DNA of 64,000 bases, from NCBI RefSeq assembly GCF_014168815.1, contig NZ_AP021972.1, forward strand, positions 1,984,001 to 2,048,000, written 5' to 3'. Below are positions 8,834-17,078 of the stretch, one piece after another; position 1 is the first letter of the stretch; every line of letters starts with the position of its first letter. The position numbers and the translations under genes were made by a program. The notes beneath the pieces were generated by a model that searched no databases, was not told the origin of the DNA, and saw only the letters and a program-made list of their open reading frames with translations. The DNA comes from Klebsiella sp. WP3-W18-ESBL-02. Lineage in GTDB: Bacteria; Pseudomonadota; Gammaproteobacteria; Enterobacterales; Enterobacteriaceae.

Positions 8834-8860
8834 TTATCGGCCTGAATGCGTCAAAGTTTA
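8834..8860 (-). promoter_or_regulatory. Sigma-28 (FliA) promoter of fliDST
   Basis: Read on the minus strand: TAAACTTT, 11 bases, GCCGATAA. This matches the sigma-28 consensus at 15 of 16 positions, with a perfect -10 and correct spacing. It lies 43 bases upstream of the fliD start. Confidence 0.9.
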
Positions 8861-8879
8861 CGCTTAATTGTTTTTTTTT

Positions 8880-8922
8880 AATGGCAGGAATAAGGGCAAG
8901 AGAAAAGAGTAATTCGGCGGCT
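8880..8922. promoter_or_regulatory. Candidate FlhDC box in the fliD-fliC divergent region
   Basis: The left half AATGGCAGGAATAAGG matches the FlhDC half-site at 13 of 16 positions. The right half, 11 bases later, is much weaker (about 8 of 16). In E. coli fliD is transcribed from both class 2 and class 3 promoters, so a site here is expected. The assignment is tentative because of the poor second half. Confidence 0.45.
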
Positions 8923-8952
8923 AAAAAAATGCGTGATTGCGAAAAAAAATTC

Positions 8953-8979
8953 TAAAGGTTGGTTTACGGCAGACGATAA
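8953..8979 (+). promoter_or_regulatory. Sigma-28 (FliA) promoter of fliC
   Basis: TAAAGGTT, 11 bases, GACGATAA: 14 of 16 matches to the sigma-28 consensus with exact spacing, 76 bases upstream of the fliC ATG. It fires away from the fliD promoter. Confidence 0.9.
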
Positions 8980-9055
8980 CAAGTTTGACGGCGATTGAGC
9001 CGAAGGGTGGAAACCCAATACGTAATCAACGACTTGCAATATAGGATAACGAATC

Positions 9056-10858
9056 ATGGCACAAGTCATTAATACCAACAGCCTCTCGCTGATCACTCAG
9101 AACAACATCAACAAGAACCAGTCTGCACTGTCGACTTCTATTGAGCGTCTGTCGTCAGGTCTGCGTATTAACAGCGCGAAGGATGATGCTGCGGGTCAGG
9201 CGATTGCTAACCGTTTCACTTCCAACATTAAAGGCCTGACTCAGGCTGCGCGTAACGCCAACGACGGTATCTCCCTGGCACAGACCACGGAAGGCGCACT
9301 GTCTGAAATCAACAACAACTTACAGCGTGTGCGTGAACTGACCGTTCAGGCAACCACCGGCACTAACTCCGATTCCGACCTGGCTTCTATCCAGGACGAA
9401 ATCAAATCTCGTCTGGACGAAATTGACCGCGTATCCGGTCAGACCCAGTTCAACGGAGTGAACGTGCTGGCAAAAGACGGCTCCCTGAAAATTCAGGTTG
9501 GCGCGAACGATGGCCAGACGATCACCATCGATCTGAAGAAAATTGACTCTTCTACTCTGGGTCTGAATGGCTTTAACGTAAATGGCTCCGGCACTGTCAA
9601 CAACAAAGCAGCAACTGTTAGTAACCTGACGGCGGCTGGCGCGACCGAAACTGCAACCGGCTCTGGTCTGTATAACCTGACCACCAAGAACGATGCAGTT
9701 AGTGCTTCCGATGCTTTCGCAAAACTGAGCACTGGCGATACCGTTTCTGTTAAGACCTATGTCGATGATGGCGCAGGTGATATCACCACTAACTACACCT
9801 ACGATGCAACCAGCGGTAACTTTAGCTATGCTGCAAGTGTAGACAATACTGATGTTACTACTTTCGCACAGAAACTGATCCCGGCTTCTGGCTCTCAGTC
9901 TGGTGTTTACACTGCATCCAACGGTTCAACCGCGAGCGTTAAATTCGACGTCGATTCCAACGGTAAAGTTACTATCGGTGGTCAGGATGCATTCCTGGAT
10001 ACTGCGGGTAACCTGACCACCAGTAATGCTGGCGGCACTGGTACTGCGGCTACCCTTGATGGCTTGATGCAGGCATCTGCTGACGCAGCTAAAGCGGCAA
10101 CTGGCGCATATACTTCTTCTGTAAGCGTCGGCGGTACAACTTATAACTTTACCGATGCTACTAACGGTAATATGACTTACACCGCCACCATCTCTAAAGA
10201 TGAAGTGATGGCGAAAGTCGCAAGCACTGATACCGCTTCAACTGTTGCGGGTCATGCAACGGCTTCTACCGTTAACTATGCTTCGGGTGTACTGAAAGGC
10301 TCCATTACGTTCAACAGCACTGGCGCTGATGTAGGCAAAGCTGATGCCACTTACAAAGATGCCAATGGTAACTTTACTGACGTTAAGCAATTTACTACTC
10401 AGTACAAAGTAGACAAAGATACCGGGGCTGTTACCGTTAATGCTAACCTGCTGGGTGATGGTACCGCGGGTACCGTTGACAACAGCAACAGTAACCCGTT
10501 TGCTAAATCTGTGGGTTCAGCGGCGTACGTGACTTCTGGTGGTAAAATCACTTCTGAAGCTACTGCTGCAGGCACGGCAACCAAAGATCCTCTGGCTGCT
10601 CTGGACGCTGCTATCAGCTCCATCGACAAATTCCGTTCTTCCCTGGGTGCTATCCAGAACCGTCTGGATTCCGCGGTAACCAACCTGAACAACACCACCA
10701 CCAACCTGTCTGAAGCGCAGTCCCGTATTCAGGACGCCGACTATGCGACCGAAGTGTCCAACATGTCTAAAGCGCAGATCATTCAGCAGGCCGGTAACTC
10801 CGTGCTGGCAAAAGCTAACCAGGTACCGCAGCAGGTTCTGTCTCTGCTGCAGGGCTAA
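9056..10858 (+). CDS. fliC: Flagellin FliC
   Basis: 600 residues. The first 175 or so and the last 95 form the conserved D0/D1 helices: MAQVINTNSLSLITQNNINK at the start and VPQQVLSLLQG at the end. The N-terminal D1 has LQRVRELTVQ around residues 88-97, the segment recognised by TLR5 in other enteric flagellins. The region between, about residues 180-505, is Thr/Ser/Ala/Gly/Asp-rich beta-type surface domain without cysteines and is not closely alignable by eye to E. coli K-12. There is a single flagellin gene here, with no adjacent hin or fljBA phase-switch system. A strong terminator follows. Confidence 0.97.
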   Translation: MAQVINTNSLSLITQNNINKNQSALSTSIERLSSGLRINSAKDDAAGQAIANRFTSNIKGLTQAARNANDGISLAQTTEGALSEINNNLQRVRELTVQATTGTNSDSDLASIQDEIKSRLDEIDRVSGQTQFNGVNVLAKDGSLKIQVGANDGQTITIDLKKIDSSTLGLNGFNVNGSGTVNNKAATVSNLTAAGATETATGSGLYNLTTKNDAVSASDAFAKLSTGDTVSVKTYVDDGAGDITTNYTYDATSGNFSYAASVDNTDVTTFAQKLIPASGSQSGVYTASNGSTASVKFDVDSNGKVTIGGQDAFLDTAGNLTTSNAGGTGTAATLDGLMQASADAAKAATGAYTSSVSVGGTTYNFTDATNGNMTYTATISKDEVMAKVASTDTASTVAGHATASTVNYASGVLKGSITFNSTGADVGKADATYKDANGNFTDVKQFTTQYKVDKDTGAVTVNANLLGDGTAGTVDNSNSNPFAKSVGSAAYVTSGGKITSEATAAGTATKDPLAALDAAISSIDKFRSSLGAIQNRLDSAVTNLNNTTTNLSEAQSRIQDADYATEVSNMSKAQIIQQAGNSVLAKANQVPQQVLSLLQG

Positions 10859-10877
10859 TCGCTCTCAACCTGACTCA

Positions 10878-10900
10878 ACCCCGCTTCGGCGGGGTTTTTT
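10878..10900 (+). terminator. Rho-independent terminator of fliC
   Basis: A 7-bp stem ACCCCGC / GCGGGGT with a TTCG tetraloop runs straight into a T run. It starts 20 bases after the fliC stop and is a textbook intrinsic terminator. Confidence 0.93.
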
Positions 10901-10969
10901 GTTGCTGAAATTTTACTTACTCTGCAAATAACCCCACATTTTCCCCACTGTTCCATCGATTAAAACGGC

Positions 10970-10996
10970 TATAGAAACGGATAATCGTGCCGATAA
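10970..10996 (+). promoter_or_regulatory. Possible sigma-28 promoter of fliA
   Basis: A perfect sigma-28 -10 element GCCGATAA (10989..10996) lies 26 bases before the fliA GTG. The -35 at the correct 11-base spacing is poor (TATAGAAA). E. coli fliA is known to be transcribed from both a FlhDC-dependent and a sigma-28 promoter, so autoregulation is plausible. An FlhDC-like AAATAACC half-site (10926-10933) lies further upstream without a convincing partner. Confidence 0.5.
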
Positions 10997-11022
10997 ATCA
11001 TATTGATGCAGGGCTGTTTATC

Positions 11023-11742
11023 GTGAATTCAATGTATACCGCTGAAGGTGTAATGGATAAACACTCGCTATGGCAACGCTATGTGCCGTTGGTACGACAC
11101 GAAGCGCTGCGCCTCCAGGTGCGTTTGCCGGCGAGTGTGGAACTGGACGATCTGCTCCAGGCGGGCGGTATCGGCTTATTGAACGCTGTTGAACGCTATG
11201 ACGCTCTGCAAGGTACGGCATTTACCACTTACGCAGTGCAGCGCATCCGTGGGGCGATGCTGGACGAACTACGCAGCCGTGACTGGGTTCCGCGTAGCGT
11301 CCGGCGAAACGCGCGTGAAGTTGCGCAAGCGCTGGGTCAACTGGAGCAAGAGCTGGGACGAAACGCGACGGAAACCGAAGTCGCGCAGCGATTGGGGATT
11401 GCGGTTGAGGAATACCGTCAGGTGCTGCTGGATACCAATAACAGCCAGCTTTTTTCCTACGATGAGTGGCGGGAAGAGTACGGCGACAGCATCGAACTGG
11501 TGACGGAAGAGAATCAGCACGAAAACCCACTGCATCAACTGCTGGAAGGCGATCTGCGCCATCGCGTGATGGAGGCCATTGAGGCCCTGCCGGAACGCGA
11601 GAAGTTGGTGTTAACCCTCTATTACCAGGAAGAGCTCAATCTTAAAGAGATTGGCGCGGTGCTGGAAGTCGGGGAGTCGCGCGTCAGCCAGCTGCACAGC
11701 CAGGCGATCAAGCGTTTACGCATCAAGCTGGGTAAGTTGTAG
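11023..11742 (+). CDS. fliA: RNA polymerase sigma factor FliA (sigma-28)
   Basis: 239 residues from a GTG start at 11023 (reads VNSMYTAEGVMDKHSLW), exactly the E. coli length and start codon. An earlier in-frame start would overlap the promoter. Region 2 (HEALRLQVRLPASVELDDLLQAGGIGLLNAV, FTTYAVQRIRGAMLDELR) and region 4 (LPEREKLVLTLYYQEELNLKEIGAVLEVGESRVSQ) are almost unchanged. FliA directs class 3 genes and is held inactive by FlgM until the hook is complete. It is followed 63 bases later by fliZ in the same operon. Confidence 0.98.
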   Translation: MNSMYTAEGVMDKHSLWQRYVPLVRHEALRLQVRLPASVELDDLLQAGGIGLLNAVERYDALQGTAFTTYAVQRIRGAMLDELRSRDWVPRSVRRNAREVAQALGQLEQELGRNATETEVAQRLGIAVEEYRQVLLDTNNSQLFSYDEWREEYGDSIELVTEENQHENPLHQLLEGDLRHRVMEAIEALPEREKLVLTLYYQEELNLKEIGAVLEVGESRVSQLHSQAIKRLRIKLGKL

Positions 11743-11805
11743 GTTGGAATAACGTAAAGTTTGACCAAAAAATGCCGCATTAATCAATGAAAACCCGGAG
11801 TTATC

Positions 11806-12354
11806 ATGATGATGCAGGTAAAAAGACGGCCGCTAAGCCGCTATTTGAAAGACTTCAAACACAGCCAAACGCACTGCGCACATTGTCATAAACTGCTCGA
11901 TCGCATCACGCTGGTCCGCCACGGGGAGATAGTGAACAAAATCGCGATTTCCCGTCTCGATACCCTGATGGATGACGCCGCGTGGCAGCAGGAGCGTAGC
12001 GCGTGGTCCGCACTGTGCCGCTTCTGTGGCGATCTGCACTGCAAAGAGCGGAGCGCTTTCTTCAATATCATCGGCTTTAAACAATACCTTCTCGAACAAA
12101 CCGACATGAGCGCTGGCACCGTGCGCGAATACGTGGTGCGCCTGCGTCGTTTGGGCAATCATTTCACCGAACAGCAGGTGCCGCATGCATTGCTGCAAGA
12201 GCGCCACGCGGATGAAAAGCTGGAAGCCTGGCTGCCGGACACCAGCACCAACAATTATCGCATTGCGCTGCGTAAATACCTGCGTTTTCAGCGCCACGCT
12301 CCCCGGAGCGGCGAACAAGATTTCGCAGATTGTGAAACCTCTGATATATATTAA
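11806..12354 (+). CDS. fliZ: Flagellar/curli regulator FliZ
   Basis: 182 residues against 183 in E. coli. The N-terminus KRRPLSRYLKDFKHSQTHCAHCHKLLDR and the SPGTVREYVVRLRRLGNH-like integrase-type DNA-binding segment (here SAGTVREYVVRLRRLGNH) are conserved. The stretch TSTNNYRIALRKYL is also conserved. FliZ antagonises sigma-S promoters, repressing curli and c-di-GMP genes, and boosts FlhDC activity. Three consecutive ATG codons open the gene; the first is taken, with CGGAG about 10 bases upstream. The C-terminus diverges until the shared SDIY ending. Confidence 0.95.
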   Translation: MMMQVKRRPLSRYLKDFKHSQTHCAHCHKLLDRITLVRHGEIVNKIAISRLDTLMDDAAWQQERSAWSALCRFCGDLHCKERSAFFNIIGFKQYLLEQTDMSAGTVREYVVRLRRLGNHFTEQQVPHALLQERHADEKLEAWLPDTSTNNYRIALRKYLRFQRHAPRSGEQDFADCETSDIY

Positions 12355-12440
12355 TTTGGAATAACATGTATCGCATAGGTGTTTGTCATTGATGATGAAC
12401 GGTTTACACTACTGAAAAAATGATGTTTTTCGGGGGAATG

Positions 12441-13241
12441 ATGAAGCTGAAGTTTCTGGGTCGTCAGGCGCTGATGGGCGTAATGGCCGCTGCGCTGGTC
12501 GCAGGCGCAAGTGTTCATGCTTTTGCGGCTGAAAATTTATTAAACCAGGTCAAAGAACGCGGCACGCTGCGCGTTGGGCTGGAAGGCACCTATCCTCCGT
12601 TTAGTTTCCAGGGCGATGATGGCAAGCTGACCGGTTTTGAAGTCGAGTTCGCTAACGAGCTGGCGAAGCATCTGGGTGTGAAAGCCGATCTGAAGCCGAC
12701 CAAATGGGACGGTATGCTGGCGTCGCTGGACTCCAAACGTATTGACGTGGTGATTAACCAGGTCACCATTTCGCCGGAACGTCAGAAGAAATATGACTTC
12801 TCCACCCCGTACACCATCTCCGGTATTCAGGCGCTGGTGAAAAAGGGCAATGAAGGCACCATCAAAACCGCCGCCGATCTGAAAGGCAAAAAAGTCGGCG
12901 TCGGCCTGGGAACCAACTACGAAGAGTGGCTGCGTCAGAACGTGCAGGGCGTAGACATTCGTACCTATGATGATGACCCGACCAAGTATCAGGACCTGCG
13001 CGTAGGCCGCATCAATGCTATCCTGGTTGACCGTCTGGCCGCGCTGGACCTGGTGAAGAAAACTAACGACACGCTGGCCGTTGCCGGTGATGCGTTCTCC
13101 CGCCAGGAATCGGGCGTGGCGCTGCGTAAAGGCAACGAAGACCTGCTGAAAGCGGTTGATAGTGCGATTGATGCCATGCATAAAGACGGTAGCCTGAAGG
13201 CGCTGTCCGAAAAATGGTTCGGCGCAGACGTGACGCAGTAA
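12441..13241 (+). CDS. tcyJ: L-cystine-binding periplasmic protein TcyJ (FliY)
   Basis: 266 residues from the last of several clustered ATGs (12441). Only this one has a properly spaced GGGGG ribosome-binding site, and it gives the E. coli start MKLKFLGRQALMG. A signal peptide is cleaved after SVHAFA. The mature part is a family 3 solute-binding protein (GLEGTYPPFSFQGDDGKLTGFEVEFANELAKHLGV) nearly identical to E. coli. It delivers cystine, and probably diaminopimelate, to TcyLN. A terminator hairpin follows, separating its high expression from dcyD-tcyLN. Confidence 0.97.
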   Translation: MKLKFLGRQALMGVMAAALVAGASVHAFAAENLLNQVKERGTLRVGLEGTYPPFSFQGDDGKLTGFEVEFANELAKHLGVKADLKPTKWDGMLASLDSKRIDVVINQVTISPERQKKYDFSTPYTISGIQALVKKGNEGTIKTAADLKGKKVGVGLGTNYEEWLRQNVQGVDIRTYDDDPTKYQDLRVGRINAILVDRLAALDLVKKTNDTLAVAGDAFSRQESGVALRKGNEDLLKAVDSAIDAMHKDGSLKALSEKWFGADVTQ

Positions 13242-13253
13242 TCGCTCCGATCG

Positions 13254-13283
13254 AAAAAAGGCGCTGAAAGGGCGCCTTTTTTT
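13254..13283 (+). terminator. Terminator/attenuator between tcyJ and dcyD
   Basis: The stem GGCGC / GCGCC is extended by A-run/T-run pairing and followed by seven Ts. It lies 12 bases after the tcyJ stop and likely makes the binding protein transcript more abundant than that of the downstream genes. Confidence 0.85.
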
Positions 13284-13322
13284 ATTTTGGGCGCATAATA
13301 AAAACGAGACCAAGGAGATGTT

Positions 13323-14309
13323 ATGTCACTGCAAAATTTAACCCGCTTTCCGCGCCTGGAATTTATTGGCGCGCCGACGCCGCTGGAATACCTGCCGCGC
13401 TTTTCTGACTACATCGGGCGCGATATCTTTATTAAGCGCGACGACGTCACGCCGCTGGCAATGGGCGGCAACAAGCTGCGCAAGCTTGAGTTTCTCGCCG
13501 CCGATGCGCTGCGCGAGGGGGCCGATACGCTGGTGACCGCCGGCGCGATTCAGTCTAACCACGTGCGCCAGACAGCGGCCGTGGCGGCCAAACTGGGCCT
13601 GCACTGTGTGGCGCTGCTGGAAAACCCGATGGGCACCACGGCGGAAAACTACCTCAGCAACGGCAACCGCCTGCTGCTGGATTTATTCAATACTCAGGTC
13701 GAAATGTGCGATGCGCTGAACGATCCGAACGCCCAGCTTGCCGAGCTGGCGACGCGCCTTGAGGCGCAGGGCTTTCGTCCGTACGTGATCCCGGTAGGCG
13801 GATCAAACGCGCTGGGCGCGCTGGGTTACGTGGAGAGCGCGCTGGAAATCGCCCAGCAGTGCGAAGGCGCGGTGTCGATTTCATCCGTCGTGGTCGCCTC
13901 CGGCAGCGCGGGTACCCATGCGGGCCTCGCCGTTGGTCTGGAGCAGGTCATGCCGGAAGCCGAACTGATTGGCGTAACCGTCTCGCGCAAGGTTGCCGAT
14001 CAGTTGCCGAAAGTGGTGACGCTTCAGCAGGAGATTGCCCGTAGCCTTGAGTTGACGGCGAAGGCCAACATTACGCTGTGGGACGATTATTTCGCGCCGG
14101 GTTACGGCATCCCTAACGATGACGGCATGGAGGCGGTTAAGCTGCTGGCACGTCTGGAAGGTATTCTGCTCGACCCGGTGTACACCGGCAAGGCGATGGC
14201 CGGGCTTATTGATGGCATCAGCCAGAAACGCTTTAAGGATGAAGGCCCCATTTTGTTTGTTCACACCGGCGGCGCGCCTGCGCTGTTCGCCTATCATCCT
14301 CACATCTAA
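13323..14309 (+). CDS. dcyD: D-cysteine desulfhydrase DcyD
   Basis: 328 residues, as in E. coli. It is a fold-type II PLP enzyme of the ACC deaminase family, converting D-cysteine to pyruvate, sulfide and ammonia. The PLP lysine is K51 in MGGNKLRKLEF, and the phosphate-binding loop follows at ASGSAGTHAGLAVG. It has a good AAGGAG ribosome-binding site and lies between the cystine-binding protein and the cystine permease, which fits a role in detoxifying or using D-cysteine taken up by that transporter. Confidence 0.97.
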   Translation: MSLQNLTRFPRLEFIGAPTPLEYLPRFSDYIGRDIFIKRDDVTPLAMGGNKLRKLEFLAADALREGADTLVTAGAIQSNHVRQTAAVAAKLGLHCVALLENPMGTTAENYLSNGNRLLLDLFNTQVEMCDALNDPNAQLAELATRLEAQGFRPYVIPVGGSNALGALGYVESALEIAQQCEGAVSISSVVVASGSAGTHAGLAVGLEQVMPEAELIGVTVSRKVADQLPKVVTLQQEIARSLELTAKANITLWDDYFAPGYGIPNDDGMEAVKLLARLEGILLDPVYTGKAMAGLIDGISQKRFKDEGPILFVHTGGAPALFAYHPHI

Positions 14310-14322
14310 ATAGAACGCGCTC

Positions 14323-14991
14323 ATGCAAGAAAGTATTCAATTAGTGATTGATTCCGCACCGTATTTGCTCAAAGGTGCGGTCTTTACCCTCCAGCTTAGT
14401 ATTGGCGGGATGTTCTTCGGGCTGGTGCTGGGCTTTATTCTCGCGCTGATGCGCCTGTCGCCGATTGCGCCGGTGCGCTGGCTGGCGCGCTGCTACATCT
14501 CTATCTTTCGCGGCACGCCGCTGATTGCCCAGCTGTTTATGATTTACTACGGCCTGCCGCAGTTTGGCATCGAGCTGGACCCCATTCCGTCGGCGATGAT
14601 TGGCCTGTCGCTTAACACCGCGGCCTATGCCGCCGAAACGCTGCGAGCGGCGATTTCATCGATCGACAAAGGGCAGTGGGAAGCGGCCGCCAGTATTGGC
14701 ATGACCCCGTGGCAGACCTTGCGTCGGGCGATTCTGCCGCAGGCGGCGCGGGTCGCGCTGCCGCCGCTGTCGAACAGCTTTATCAGCCTGGTGAAGGATA
14801 CCTCGCTGGCCGCCACCATTCAGGTGCCGGAACTGTTCCGCCAGGCGCAGCTGATTACTTCGCGCACGCTGGAAGTGTTCACCATGTACCTGGCCGCATC
14901 GCTGATTTACTGGGTGATGGCGACGGTGCTGTCGATGCTGCAAAACTATTTTGAAAACCAGCTTAACCGCCAGGAGCGAGATCCGAAATGA
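14323..14991 (+). CDS. tcyL: L-cystine ABC transporter permease TcyL (YecS)
   Basis: 222 residues, equal to E. coli. It is a polar amino acid (HisMQ-type) permease with about five membrane segments and the EAA loop (GQWEAAASIGMTPWQTLRRAILPQA) that docks on the ATPase TcyN. The N-terminal membrane segment is LLKGAVFTLQLSIGGMFFGL. It starts 13 bases after dcyD and overlaps tcyN by 4 bases. Confidence 0.97.
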   Translation: MQESIQLVIDSAPYLLKGAVFTLQLSIGGMFFGLVLGFILALMRLSPIAPVRWLARCYISIFRGTPLIAQLFMIYYGLPQFGIELDPIPSAMIGLSLNTAAYAAETLRAAISSIDKGQWEAAASIGMTPWQTLRRAILPQAARVALPPLSNSFISLVKDTSLAATIQVPELFRQAQLITSRTLEVFTMYLAASLIYWVMATVLSMLQNYFENQLNRQERDPK

Positions 14992-15740
14992 GCGCGATAG
15001 AAGTCAAAAACCTGGTGAAAAAATTCCACGGACAGACGGTGCTGCACGGCATTGACCTTGAAGTGAAAGAGGGCGAAGTGGTGGCGATTATCGGGCCGAG
15101 CGGCTCTGGTAAAACCACGCTGCTGCGCAGTATTAACCTGTTGGAGCAGCCGGAGAGTGGCACCATTCGCGTGGGGGAGATAACCATTGATACCGCGCGG
15201 CCAATGAGCCAGCAGAAGGGGCTGATTCGCCGCCTGCGACAGCACGTTGGTTTTGTGTTTCAGAACTTTAACCTGTTTCCACACCGCACCGTGCTGGAAA
15301 ACATTATTGAAGGGCCGGTGATTGTGAAAGGCGAGGATAAACCCGGTGCGATCGCCCGCGCTCGCGAGCTGTTAGCGAAGGTCGGGCTGACAGGCAAGGA
15401 AGCGAGCTATCCGCGACGTCTTTCCGGCGGCCAGCAGCAGCGCGTAGCCATAGCCCGCGCGTTGGCGATGCGTCCGGACGTCATTCTCTTCGATGAGCCC
15501 ACCTCCGCGCTGGACCCGGAACTGGTCGGTGAGGTATTGAATACCATTCGCGCGCTGGCGCAGGAAAAGCGGACGATGGTTATCGTTACCCATGAGATGA
15601 GCTTCGCGCGTGATGTGGCCGATCGGGCTATTTTTATGGATCAGGGGAGAATCGTCGAGCAAGGGGAGGCAAAAGCCCTGTTTGCCAATCCACAGCAGAC
15701 GCGTACGCGTCAGTTCCTCGAAAAATTCCTCATGCAATAG
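14988..15740 (+). CDS. tcyN: L-cystine ABC transporter ATPase TcyN (YecC)
   Basis: 250 residues. Walker A GPSGSGKT near residue 37, Q-loop QNFNLFPH, signature LSGGQQQR, Walker B VILFDEP and switch histidine VTHE are all present. It powers TcyL for cystine import. Its ATG overlaps the tcyL stop (ATGA). It ends the tcyJ-dcyD-tcyLN cluster and is followed by a GC-rich hairpin without a T run. Confidence 0.97.
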   Translation: MSAIEVKNLVKKFHGQTVLHGIDLEVKEGEVVAIIGPSGSGKTTLLRSINLLEQPESGTIRVGEITIDTARPMSQQKGLIRRLRQHVGFVFQNFNLFPHRTVLENIIEGPVIVKGEDKPGAIARARELLAKVGLTGKEASYPRRLSGGQQQRVAIARALAMRPDVILFDEPTSALDPELVGEVLNTIRALAQEKRTMVIVTHEMSFARDVADRAIFMDQGRIVEQGEAKALFANPQQTRTRQFLEKFLMQ

Positions 15741-15747
15741 CGCTAAT

Positions 15748-15774
15748 GCGCGCCGGGTAGCCCAACCGGCGCGC
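15748..15774. terminator. GC-rich hairpin after tcyN
   Basis: A 9-bp perfect stem GCGCGCCGG / CCGGCGCGC with a 9-base loop lies 8 bases after the tcyN stop. No T run follows, so termination would need Rho or the structure may only protect the 3' end. Confidence 0.45.
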
Positions 15775-16058
15775 GTCGGCGGCTACTTAATTTATATCGC
15801 AAAGGATGACCACGTGCGGGCATCCTCTTTTCAATGAAAAATTTTACTTAAGTTCGCCTTATTAATAGGTGGACATTATTTCATTACGGGCGCGCGTAAA
15901 GGGCCTGATTGCAGCTATATCGCGTGTTACGTTGCAAAAATGCGGCAATTTAAGATTATTTGGCGATAGCGTGATATTTTATACATATAAATAAGATTTA
16001 TGTGTTAGGTTTTAGTATTCATAAAAATGATTGTTGATCAGGGGGTTTCTCGTTTGTT
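15775..16058. other. AT-rich leader/promoter region of sdiA
   Basis: This stretch holds no gene that can be supported. It is AT-rich with many TATA-like hexamers, which prevents picking one promoter by eye. In E. coli, sdiA has two promoters in the corresponding gap. Confidence 0.4.
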
Positions 16059-16781
16059 ATGAGAGACGATGATTTTTTCAGTTGGCGGCGGGAAGTGCTG
16101 CATCTTTTCCAGGCGGCGACAGCAAGCGCGCAGATATACACGTTACTTCAGCAGCAAACCGAATATCTGGAATATGATTTCTTCGCCCTGTGCGTTCGTC
16201 ACCCGGTGCCGTTTACCCGGCCCCGCATTTCGGTGTATACCACCTATCCAGATGCCTGGATGTCGCACTATAAGTCGGCAAACTATATGGCTATCGATCC
16301 GGTGCTGAAACCGGATAATTTCTCACTGGGCCATTTGCGCTGGGATGATGAACTCTTTAGCGACGCCCAGGAGCTGTGGCACGCTGCGCGCGAGCATGGT
16401 TTGCAAACGGGGGCCACGCAGTGCCTGATGTTGCCGAATCATGCGCACGGTTTCTTATCGGTGTCGCGTTCACGCGTGCTGCGCGTTGCTCAGGATGAGG
16501 ATGAAATGGCGCTGCGCTTACAGATTCTGCTGGAAATGAGCCTGTTGGCATTATTACGCGTCGAAGACGAAATGGTGATGCCGCGCGAGATGAAATTCAG
16601 TAAGCGGGAATTAGAAATTCTGAAATGGACTGCGGAAGGAAAAACATCGGCGGAAATTTCGATGATTCTGTCTATTTCAGAGAATACGGTGAATTTCCAT
16701 CAAAAGAATATGCAGAAGAAATTCAATGCGCCTAATAAAACGCAGATTGCCTGCTATGCGGCGGCGATTGGTTTGATCTGA
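16059..16781 (+). CDS. sdiA: LuxR-family quorum-sensing regulator SdiA
   Basis: 240 residues, as in E. coli. The N-terminal autoinducer-binding domain carries the conserved CVRHPVPFTRP and the Trp/Asp ligand residues in YPDAW and AIDPVL. The C-terminal GerE-type helix-turn-helix (FSKRELEILKWTAEGKTSAEISMILSISENTVNFHQKNMQKKF) is near identical. SdiA binds acyl-homoserine lactones made by other species; no luxI partner is in the window. The N-terminal domain is noticeably more divergent than the DNA-binding domain. A convergent terminator separates it from yecF. Confidence 0.96.
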   Translation: MRDDDFFSWRREVLHLFQAATASAQIYTLLQQQTEYLEYDFFALCVRHPVPFTRPRISVYTTYPDAWMSHYKSANYMAIDPVLKPDNFSLGHLRWDDELFSDAQELWHAAREHGLQTGATQCLMLPNHAHGFLSVSRSRVLRVAQDEDEMALRLQILLEMSLLALLRVEDEMVMPREMKFSKRELEILKWTAEGKTSAEISMILSISENTVNFHQKNMQKKFNAPNKTQIACYAAAIGLI

Positions 16782-16813
16782 CTTGTATTCACACGTTCTG
16801 CGTGCCAGACGGC

Positions 16814-16851
16814 AAACCGACCGTCAGCAGCGATGCCGACGGCCGGTTTTT
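16814..16851. terminator. Bidirectional terminator between sdiA and yecF
   Basis: An imperfect long stem pairs AAACCG-CCGTC (with one bulged A) against GACGG-CCGGTTT, with a loop of about 12 bases and a T run on the plus strand. The A-run arm gives a T run for the minus-strand transcript. Confidence 0.7.
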
Positions 16852-16853
16852 AA

Positions 16854-17078
16854 TTACTGGCGATAAGCTTGTTTAATTTGCTTAACGGTACTGGAAAATA
16901 CGGCAGCCTGAGCTTCATCTTCTAACTGCGCAATTTGCTTTTCCATCTTAATAATCACACGGCCGGCGTCAGCCTGCCCCATCGCTTGCAGCATCAGGGT
17001 CAGCATGGCCTTCAGGCAGGAGAGTTCCTGGGCCAGATTTTGATTATTTTCAGCGGTGGAAAAATCAGGTGTGCTCAT
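16854..17078 (-). CDS. yecF: DUF2594 protein YecF
   Basis: 74 residues, the same as E. coli YecF, beginning MSTPDFSTAENNQNLAQELSCLKAMLTLMLQAMGQADAG. It is predicted to be helical and cytosolic, of unknown function. The ribosome-binding site GAGGCAA lies a few bases upstream. It is placed head-to-head with uvrY and tail-to-tail with sdiA, a conserved arrangement in enterics. Confidence 0.93.
   Translation of the reverse strand: MSTPDFSTAENNQNLAQELSCLKAMLTLMLQAMGQADAGRVIIKMEKQIAQLEDEAQAAVFSSTVKQIKQAYRQ

Noticed and set aside
9000..10860. Flagellar phase-variation (hin-type) inversion sites around fliC
   Set aside because: No recombinase gene and no inverted hix-like repeats flank the flagellin gene.
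10918..10960. FlhDC box upstream of fliA
   Set aside because: One AAATAACC core is present but both halves match the consensus at less than half of positions; mentioned only as a weak possibility.
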